From Alphaproteobacteria bacterium (lineage in GTDB: Bacteria > Pseudomonadota > Alphaproteobacteria > Micavibrionales > Micavibrionaceae): a stretch of 64,000 nt of DNA. Within the stretch, counting starts at the first letter, position 1. Every line of letters starts with the position of its first letter. Location: contig JAEUKN010000004.1 of NCBI GenBank assembly GCA_016794305.1, positions 17,757 to 81,756 on the forward strand, written 5' to 3'. The position numbers were made by a program, and so were the translations under genes. Under the pieces are notes generated by a model. It was not told where the DNA came from. It saw only the letters and a list, made by a program, of their open reading frames with translations, and did not search any database. Below are positions 58,346 to 64,000 of this stretch, one piece after another.

Positions 58346-59080
58346 ATGATAAATAACAAAAATATGAAAGTGCGGGGGCAGCGGGGAAGCGTTTTGATCT
58401 ATATTCTCGTGGCTGTGGCGTTGCTGGCTGCGCTTACCGTGAGTTTGATGGATTCATCCGGCCAGCAATCGCAAAGCCAGAACGCCAGCGGTTTGGTCAG
58501 TGAAATTGACGGGCAAATCGGATTGATCAGTGCGGCTTTGTCCGAATGCGTGCTTTCGCATCCCAATCAGGATTCGGAATTGACTGCGACCGAGCAGAAA
58601 AACGCGCCCTATCCCATTAATCCCGCCGATAGTTATTTTGATACGCAAAGCGCCGATCCGGGGTCCGATGCGAATAACAATGTTGCCAATATTCGTTGCC
58701 CCGGAAATCCCGGCGGTGACGGATCGAATAACCAGGATCATGCACGCATTTTCGGCGGATCTTCGGGGAAATTTATGCCGCCGCATCCGGCGTTATTTGG
58801 GGATTGGGATTATTATAACGGCGCGGACGGCGTGGCGATAACCATTGCGAGCGATAAAACCGATCCCTATATTGCCGATGCGCTGGCGAAACTCAATGAC
58901 AAATACGCGCAATGTGAAGCCGAAATCATTGATCGGCGGTCCCTGGGGGCGCTCAATATTACCTCTGACACAATCGGGGCGGCAGGCCCGCGCCAGTGTG
59001 GAGCAGGGGAGATTTGTTTTCGGTATTGGATCATCCTGAAACCAACCGCGATTCACCAAGACAGCCCCGATTGCCCGTGA
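58346..59080 (+). CDS. Pilin-like single-TM protein, unknown
   Basis: 244 aa from ATG 58346, or from ATG 58364 (MKVRGQRGS). The N-terminus is like a type IV prepilin: a basic leader, then Gly-Ser and a hydrophobic helix (VLIYILVAVALLAALTVSLM). The Glu at +5 that is usual in major pilins is not present. The rest is Asp/Asn/Gly-rich with six Cys (e.g. LSECVLSHP, IRCPGNP, RQCGAGEICFRYW, DSPDCP) and looks extracellular. Possibly a minor pseudopilin or a secreted adhesin; no secretion genes are near. Confidence 0.7.
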   Translation: MINNKNMKVRGQRGSVLIYILVAVALLAALTVSLMDSSGQQSQSQNASGLVSEIDGQIGLISAALSECVLSHPNQDSELTATEQKNAPYPINPADSYFDTQSADPGSDANNNVANIRCPGNPGGDGSNNQDHARIFGGSSGKFMPPHPALFGDWDYYNGADGVAITIASDKTDPYIADALAKLNDKYAQCEAEIIDRRSLGALNITSDTIGAAGPRQCGAGEICFRYWIILKPTAIHQDSPDCP

Positions 59081-59127
59081 TATTGTGAGCAGGTTTAAAA
59101 AATAGCTATAAAAAATTGTTGGTCTCA

Positions 59128-59508
59128 ATGAATATTTTTCTTTTTACCGTCATTTCAATTTTCTTTATCCCTTTGTATCGAGCCATCAGATATCCTGACT
59201 TGAGAAGAGACTATCTGATTATTTGGTCGTTTAGCTTCATTTGGTCGTTTAGCTTCATATGGTATCCGTCGGCTTGGACTTACATAACGAACCCAATACA
59301 TGAAATGCCGGACGGATTTTCAATGCTATGGATGATGTTGGAATTTGTTATCATGTTAATCTATTTCCCGATAGTTTACTTCGTGATTAAAATTAACAAC
59401 AAATCACTCAGGTTGGTCTCGTTTTATTGGATGATAGGAAACTTGTTTTGGTGGTTTTGTAGGCTATTGTTTCTCTTTTTTATGGGTGCGTTAATGGTTC
59501 TGAAATGA
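59128..59508 (+). CDS. Small membrane protein with in-frame duplication
   Basis: 126 aa from ATG 59128 (MNIFLFTVISIFF); TTG 59116 is possible. Four hydrophobic segments. An 18-bp perfect tandem duplication (59222-59257) inside the second segment encodes IWSFSF twice. The DNA is AT-rich compared with its neighbours. No family recognised. Confidence 0.6.
   Translation: MNIFLFTVISIFFIPLYRAIRYPDLRRDYLIIWSFSFIWSFSFIWYPSAWTYITNPIHEMPDGFSMLWMMLEFVIMLIYFPIVYFVIKINNKSLRLVSFYWMIGNLFWWFCRLLFLFFMGALMVLK
59222..59257 (+). repeat. Perfect 18-bp in-frame tandem duplication
   Basis: tttggtcgtttagcttca at 59222-59239 and 59240-59257, inside the small membrane protein gene. Confidence 0.9.
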
Positions 59509-59524
59509 TAAGTGGATAAAAGAA

Positions 59525-60418
59525 ATGAGTAGCACGGCTATTGGAATTTTGCTGACCTGTGTGACATCGTTGATGTATGGGGTCTATGCGCCCGCGGCAC
59601 GTGGGGCGTATATTGAGGGCGCGAATGTCGTTTTTGTGATTTTACTGACCACCTTTATGCGCGGCGGGGGGCTTTTTTTATGGTGTGTGGTTAAAAAAAT
59701 TCCGCTCTTTACCACGGCGCAAGATACGGTGAACGCATTCAAATGCGGCTTTGTACAGGCATTGTCCATTGTCGGCAATATTGGGGCGTTGATGTATTTA
59801 CCCGCACCGGTAGCAGTGATGATCCTTTTCACGAGTACCTTAATGCTTTTATTTTACATGATTTGGCGTAAGGAAATGGAGTCGAATAGATGGCTCATTC
59901 TCACAACATTCACGACCTTGATCGGCCTAACATTTGTCATTAATCTGTGGTATGCGCAGGGTGAGTATCATATATTGGGGTATGGATTTGCCATACTCGG
60001 CGCGGTGGCCACAGCAACAAGGTTATATGTGTTTGGCAAGTTGATGAAATCAAAGCCCCCTATAGCCATTGGTGCGGAAACTTTTGTAACGGCTTTTGTT
60101 TTCTTGGGGCTTTTGATGATTTATCAAATACCGATTGCGCCCCAAACAATGCAAGGGTGGTGGTTTGTGGCACTATCGGGGCTGGGGTTGACTGTGGGAA
60201 GTTTTACAATGTTTTGGGCAATTTCACGAATTGGACCTTTTTATTTCAGTCTTTATAACAAAATTGATCCTATTTGGGGAGCTGTGTTTTCTGTGATTTT
60301 GCTCCATGAAGTCCTGAAACCCGGACAGTATATCGGGGTGGTGATCGTGATTGCAAGTCTTGTGTCCTATCAAATTTGGGATCATCGGCATCAGAAACGG
60401 ACCACCAAAGCGGGATAG
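59525..60418 (+). CDS. EamA/DMT-family transporter
   Basis: 297 aa with ten hydrophobic segments arranged as two EamA halves. The second half carries LGLTVGSFTMFWAISRIGPFYFSL, and PIWGAVFSVILLHE, a typical EamA ending. Substrates of the family vary (amino acids, metabolites), so none can be assigned. Preceded by the small membrane gene. Confidence 0.88.
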   Translation: MSSTAIGILLTCVTSLMYGVYAPAARGAYIEGANVVFVILLTTFMRGGGLFLWCVVKKIPLFTTAQDTVNAFKCGFVQALSIVGNIGALMYLPAPVAVMILFTSTLMLLFYMIWRKEMESNRWLILTTFTTLIGLTFVINLWYAQGEYHILGYGFAILGAVATATRLYVFGKLMKSKPPIAIGAETFVTAFVFLGLLMIYQIPIAPQTMQGWWFVALSGLGLTVGSFTMFWAISRIGPFYFSLYNKIDPIWGAVFSVILLHEVLKPGQYIGVVIVIASLVSYQIWDHRHQKRTTKAG

Positions 60419-60431
60419 GAAACGCACCGCC

Positions 60432-60449
60432 AGTATAAACAAGTATAAA
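60432..60449 (+). repeat. Short direct duplication agtataaa
   Basis: agtataaa at 60432-60439 and again at 60442-60449, in the gap after the DMT transporter gene. Confidence 0.5.
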
Positions 60450-60480
60450 TAAAATGGGAACAAGGGCCGGTTGATAAAAG

Positions 60481-60509
60481 TTTTCATTCGGGATGAATTA
60501 GGGTATAAT
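60481..60509 (+). promoter_or_regulatory. Candidate promoter of the PH-domain gene
   Basis: TATAAT (60504-60509) inside gggtataatc, with TTTTCA at 60481-60486, 17 bases upstream. The start codon follows at 60545. Confidence 0.4.
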
Positions 60510-60544
60510 CGTAACAATGTTTAAACTTGGGAAATGACCGCGAT

Positions 60545-61669
60545 ATGGCTTATGTTCAGCGTCTTGTGAGTGCGGATGAGCGTCTTTATGGCGTGGCCAA
60601 GCTGCATTGGATCTATGTGACCCATGGGCTTTTTGCCCTTTTGCTGTTTGTGGGCATCGGGTGGGGAATCGATTTCGCATTTGGAAAAATGCTGGGCGCG
60701 TTGGGCGGTGATGTCCATAAAAACATTAATGTGGAAATGGCGTTACTGCAGATCAGGTTTTGGTTGTGGCCGGCGTGTATCGCCATGGGGATCGCCGTTT
60801 TTTTGATGTATTTCATTAAATATCTGGCCACGGAAATTGGATTGACTGATCAACGAATCATCATCAAAACCGGGTGGATTTTTGTTAATGTTAAACAAGT
60901 GGATACGATGGAGGTCCGCGGAGAATATCTTGATATGGGGTGGCTGGGGGAAATACTAAACTACGCCTATATTAACCTTGATTGTAAATTTATTGGCGAT
61001 ATGCGACTGCCGGCGATTGCTAAGGCCGAGAATTTCGTCAAGGCTTTTCACAAAATTCAATTGGAAAACGAAACGGTTAAGCCCGATGAGTCCACGGTTA
61101 AGCACAGAAATGCCACAGCAGATGAACGAGACGGTATTGCCGATGGACACCATTATAACGGTCAGCGGCACCATCCTCCGGTTCATGAGTTTCAGCCTCA
61201 TGAGTTGCAACCTCACAACTCGCAAGCCAATGAACTGAAGGAATTGGAATTAGAAAAAGTTTTGGCGGAAAAAGAGCTGATGGAGGCAAAGCTGCGTATT
61301 TTAGAGCTGGAATTGCAAGCCGCCCAGCAAGCCGGGCAGCGATCTGAGCAGGGACACGCTCAGCAATTAGACCAAAAAATTGAGGCGGAGTCCGGTGCGC
61401 AAGCGGCATTTGCAGACTCTTCTCCTACCGTTGAGGGGGGCGTCGATGAGACAAAAAGCACAGCGCCGTCAGACGTTGCCCAAAAAGCGGAGATGTTGGA
61501 AATTCCCGAAGGATTTGTCGTTGAGGAGAGCGGTGATCAAAGGCGTGGACTATCGCCCGAATTGGCCGCAGAAATGGCCCAGGAATTTCAAGAGGCGGAG
61601 TCGGGAAGTTTGCTCCCCAATGCCAGTGCGAGTCCGCCTGAGGCTAAACAAAAACCGATTTTACACTGA
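60545..61669 (+). CDS. Membrane PH-domain (bPH2) protein with coiled-coil tail
   Basis: 374 aa from ATG 60545 (MAYVQRLVSADERLYG); a TTG at 60527 is less likely. Two TM helices (about 18-38 and 70-95), then a bacterial pleckstrin-like domain with TEIGLTDQRIIIKTGWIFVN and the strand IILNYAYINLDC-type; then a Gln/His linker, a coiled coil (about 228-275, LEKVLAEKELMEAKLRILEL) and an acidic tail. The N-terminal part is a common alphaproteobacterial unit (DUF304/bPH2); the coiled-coil extension is unusual. Function unknown. Confidence 0.82.
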   Translation: MAYVQRLVSADERLYGVAKLHWIYVTHGLFALLLFVGIGWGIDFAFGKMLGALGGDVHKNINVEMALLQIRFWLWPACIAMGIAVFLMYFIKYLATEIGLTDQRIIIKTGWIFVNVKQVDTMEVRGEYLDMGWLGEILNYAYINLDCKFIGDMRLPAIAKAENFVKAFHKIQLENETVKPDESTVKHRNATADERDGIADGHHYNGQRHHPPVHEFQPHELQPHNSQANELKELELEKVLAEKELMEAKLRILELELQAAQQAGQRSEQGHAQQLDQKIEAESGAQAAFADSSPTVEGGVDETKSTAPSDVAQKAEMLEIPEGFVVEESGDQRRGLSPELAAEMAQEFQEAESGSLLPNASASPPEAKQKPILH

Positions 61670-61780
61670 ATAAAGTTTAAGATTATGGCTTGAAACATAG
61701 CATTTAATAAGGGATAATGTTACTTGAAAGTTCCCTAATTTAGATCATTAGTTTAAATCATGAATAAGTCGTAAGAGAAT

Positions 61781-62386
61781 ATGACCTATAAATTTGACAA
61801 AGTCCGTATTTTGGTGGTGGAAGATAACACGCCGATGCTGGAAATCTGTAAGTCTTTGTTGTTGGCGTTTGGGGTGGGGGACGTGTTGTCCGCCAAAAAC
61901 GGTGATATGGGGTTTCAGGTTTTTTGTAAAGAAAATCCCGATATTGTGATTTCGGATTGGATGATGTATCCGATGGATGGCATATCGCTCACCCGGCGCA
62001 TCCGCAGCGACCCAAAAAGCCCCAATATCTATGCGCCCATCATTTTAATGACGGGATTTAGTGAGAAAAAACGTGTGGTGCAGGCGCGCGATTCCGGTGT
62101 GACCGAGTTTTTGGTCAAGCCGTTTTCCGCCCGCGATATGTACAAACGCATCGCCCAGATTATTGAACGGCCCCGACAATTTGTGAGATCGGAGGATTTC
62201 TTTGGCCCCGACCGTCGTCGTACAATTGATGTGGGGTATCAGGGGCCGTTCCGGCGTGAGAGTGATTTTAAAGCCATGAAAGATCAAAAAGACCGCATGC
62301 GCGCGGCTTCGCTCAATCTCGATCACTTGCGCAAAAATGCCGGGCTGGACAAAACCGATAAAATCGAAGATATAGATTTCAATTAA
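61781..62386 (+). CDS. Single-domain response regulator with conserved C-terminal extension
   Basis: 201 aa. Receiver with the acidic pair VVEDN, phospho-acceptor Asp59 (VISDWMMYPMDG) and Lys in FLVKPFSARDM. No output domain follows; instead a tail of about 65 residues holds FFGPDRRRTID and Arg-rich segments, a tail I recall from alphaproteobacterial CpdR-like or RR proteins with FFGPDRR. Co-directional with the 183 aa gene below, only 9 bases apart. Confidence 0.85.
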   Translation: MTYKFDKVRILVVEDNTPMLEICKSLLLAFGVGDVLSAKNGDMGFQVFCKENPDIVISDWMMYPMDGISLTRRIRSDPKSPNIYAPIILMTGFSEKKRVVQARDSGVTEFLVKPFSARDMYKRIAQIIERPRQFVRSEDFFGPDRRRTIDVGYQGPFRRESDFKAMKDQKDRMRAASLNLDHLRKNAGLDKTDKIEDIDFN

Positions 62387-62395
62387 GGATTCGCG

Positions 62396-62947
62396 ATGCC
62401 CGATAAACCGCCCCCCAAAAATGATATGTTCCAGATGAAAACGCGCCGCCAGGCCGAATTCATCACCCCGCCCAATTACCTGAAAACCAAGGTAGGGTAT
62501 GGCGGATTAACGGATGAAATTTTGAATAAGGCTCAGGCTTTGCTCGAAAACAACACTGTGGATTTTCGCCCGTTGGGAGAGATGTATCTCGATTCCCTCT
62601 TGCGCGGCGTGCATGACGTCAAAGCCCTGCCCAATTGGGAAACGCGGGATGAAAGCTTGATTTCCGCGATTTTATTTCCGGCGATGCAGCTCAAGGCCAA
62701 TGGCGGCATGTTTCATTATCAATTGGTGACGATGATCGCCGATTATCTGATCAAGTTTTTAGAGGTCATTGAGATGATCGATAAAGATGCGATTGAAATA
62801 ATCATGGCGTTTCATACCACGATACGCGCGATTTTGCTCGGCCAGATCAAGGGGGACGGCGGCGCACGCGGGGCGGATTTGCTCAAGGCCCTCACCGATG
62901 CCTGTCACCGATATTTGGAGAAATACCCCGAAAAAAAGACTTCCTGA
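62396..62947 (+). CDS. Unknown helical protein next to a response regulator
   Basis: 183 aa, no TM or signal. Mostly helical from about 45 on (PLGEMYLDSLLRGVHDVKAL, HYQLVTMIADYLIKFLEVIE). It ends in Lys-rich KYPEKKTS. Start ATG 62396 lies 9 bases after the response regulator gene, so it is probably its partner in signalling (possibly a phosphotransfer or target protein), which I cannot demonstrate. Confidence 0.75.
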   Translation: MPDKPPPKNDMFQMKTRRQAEFITPPNYLKTKVGYGGLTDEILNKAQALLENNTVDFRPLGEMYLDSLLRGVHDVKALPNWETRDESLISAILFPAMQLKANGGMFHYQLVTMIADYLIKFLEVIEMIDKDAIEIIMAFHTTIRAILLGQIKGDGGARGADLLKALTDACHRYLEKYPEKKTS

Positions 62948-62969
62948 TTGCGGCAACTTCTGAACAATC

Positions 62970-63773
62970 CTAAGTGTTCAGAAGGCGCGGACCCCTGCGA
63001 ATCGGTTGGATATTGGTGCTCTTTCCGGTGCGGTCATCCGTTTCCAGATAGACCCCGCATAATGTGCCTTCGCCTTCGGCGGGTGAGAGCTTTTCAAAAC
63101 TCATTTTGCGTGTAAACCGCATGACAGGTGTTTCGGGCCGCATGCCGATCACACTGAAATAATCCCCGGTCATGCCGGCGTCACATTGAATCGCCGTGCC
63201 ATTGGGGAAAATTTGCGCATCTGCGGTGGGGATATGGGTATGGGTGCCGATAATGGCGGACACTTTGCCGTCCATATAATGGGCCAGAGTCATTTTTTCG
63301 CTGGTGGCTTCGGCGTGAAAATCAACCAAAATTGCCTGAACTTTTTGGCCCAAAGGATAGGATTTGGCAAGCTCATTCACCGCCGCAAACGGGTCATCCA
63401 TCGGGTCCATAAAAAGCCGACCCATCACATTAATCACCAAAATAGATCGCCCATCAGCCAGCGTATAAACGCAAAATCCTTTGCCGGGGGTTGAGGGGGG
63501 ATAATTGGCGGGGCGGATTAATCGGCGTTCGCGTTCAATATAGGGGATGACTTCGCGTTGATCCCAAGCATGATTGCCAAGTGTGATGATATCCACGCCC
63601 AGATCAAAAAATTCCTTGCAAATTTTTTCATTAATGCCGATGCCATGCGCGGCATTTTCGCCATTGACAATGATTACATCGGGGGTTAATTCGCGCTTAA
63701 GATCGGGCAGATATTTCGCCAGAGCATCACGCCCGGCGCGCGCCGCTATATCACCAATAAAAATTATTTTCAT
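62970..63773 (-). CDS. ymdB: YmdB-family metallophosphoesterase (TIGR00282)
   Basis: 267 aa. Dimetal ligands: IIFIGDIAARAGRDAL (Asp), IVNGENAAHG (Asn, Glu), LGNHAWDQREVI (Asn-His), then VDFHAEATSEK and IGTHTHIPTADAQI (His). Relatives hydrolyse 2',3'- or 3',5'-cyclic nucleotides. In many alphaproteobacteria this gene follows the 5-formyl-THF cyclo-ligase gene; here it is 53 kb away and convergent with the unknown helical gene. Confidence 0.95.
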   Translation of the reverse strand: MKIIFIGDIAARAGRDALAKYLPDLKRELTPDVIIVNGENAAHGIGINEKICKEFFDLGVDIITLGNHAWDQREVIPYIERERRLIRPANYPPSTPGKGFCVYTLADGRSILVINVMGRLFMDPMDDPFAAVNELAKSYPLGQKVQAILVDFHAEATSEKMTLAHYMDGKVSAIIGTHTHIPTADAQIFPNGTAIQCDAGMTGDYFSVIGMRPETPVMRFTRKMSFEKLSPAEGEGTLCGVYLETDDRTGKSTNIQPIRRGPRLLNT

Positions 63774-63905
63774 CAGATGTTCTAACCGTGATTGCCCCCT
63801 AGGTCAAGAGTGCGCTCAAAAGTGCACGGCGATCGCTTGAAAAAAGTTACGTATAGGGATTCCCGAAAGGGGGGAGATGTGATTCACTGAAAGTCTTTGA
63901 AATGG

Positions 63906-64000
63906 ATGCTTTTGATGAATGATTTGAACATTTTGACTTATTTTTCTGCGCTTGAGGACCCGCGGCAATCCTGGAAAGTGTTGTATCCGTTGGAGGAAAT
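63906..64000 (+). mobile_element. Start of an ISAs1-family transposase gene, cut by the window end
   Basis: From ATG 63906 or 63915 the frame reads MNDLNILTYFSALEDPRQ then SWKVLYPLEE and stays open to the last base. LEDPR followed by K-X-L-Y-P-L is the well-known N-terminus of ISAs1-type (DDE) transposases. The IS left end should lie between 63774 and 63905; I could not identify the inverted repeat. Confidence 0.75.

Overview
The window looks like chromosome from an alphaproteobacterium of moderate, AT-leaning base composition (my impression by eye, not a count). Evidence for the class is the CckA-type hybrid kinase, a ChvI/ChvG pair with RapZ beside it, a zapA - 6S RNA - 5-formyltetrahydrofolate cyclo-ligase block, a GatCAB amidotransferase, a zf-CHCC (NDUFS6-like) protein and an NDUFAF7/MidA methyltransferase. 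I cannot fix the order; the breakup of operons that are usually compact suggests a divergent lineage. No tRNA, rRNA, CRISPR array or prophage was seen. A transposase of the ISAs1 type starts at the extreme right end.

Layout. 1-9 kb: a PodJ-like coiled-coil/Sel1 membrane protein, then complex I genes nuoF, nuoG, nuoH and nuoI, interleaved with a small secreted Cys protein and followed by a membrane-anchored protein with RTX-like repeats. 9-13 kb (minus strand): cyclo-ligase, 6S RNA, zapA, a coiled-coil partner and the YifB/ComM ATPase. 13-17 kb: a lipoprotein, a pentapeptide-repeat protein, a MarR-like regulator and a CckA-like kinase without membrane segments. 17-21 kb: a nitrilase-family amidase, a TlpA-like thioredoxin, an LptM-like mini-lipoprotein, and a sulfur-stress cluster (rhodanese-membrane protein, SqrR/BigR-type repressor, AhpD-like protein) containing a small MITE-like element; then ruvX. 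21-27 kb: gatC-gatA, three inserted genes (a NIF3/YqfO-like protein and two paralogous Cys-rich secreted proteins), then gatB. 27-33 kb: glyA, prs, engB and yidC on the minus strand. 33-37 kb: a SPOR protein, an aminotransferase, tsaC/sua5 and folB. 37-46 kb (minus): a chemoreceptor, rnc, ung, topA and acnA. 46-52 kb: a zeta-toxin-like kinase, an orphan, lgt-midA-pgeF, bioD and a BrnT/BrnA toxin-antitoxin pair. 52-64 kb: chvI-chvG-rapZ, ssb, a DUF2059 protein, a zf-CHCC protein, an MscS channel, a pilin-like protein, a small membrane protein, a DMT transporter, a PH-domain protein, a response regulator with a conserved-looking partner, ymdB and the transposase start.

How the genes fit together. 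Most are core housekeeping: respiration (nuo, acnA, zf-CHCC, midA), translation (gatCAB, tsaC), envelope (yidC, lgt, pgeF, SPOR, mscS), replication and repair (topA, ung, ruvX, ssb), and cell-cycle or envelope signalling (cckA, chvGI, PodJ-like, zapA). The accessory interest lies in a small family of secreted proteins with repeated Cys-X-Cys modules inserted into the nuo and gat operons, the apparently soluble CckA, the sulfide-response locus, a mosaic midA gene, and many short perfect tandem duplications in intergenic DNA and in frame within genes.
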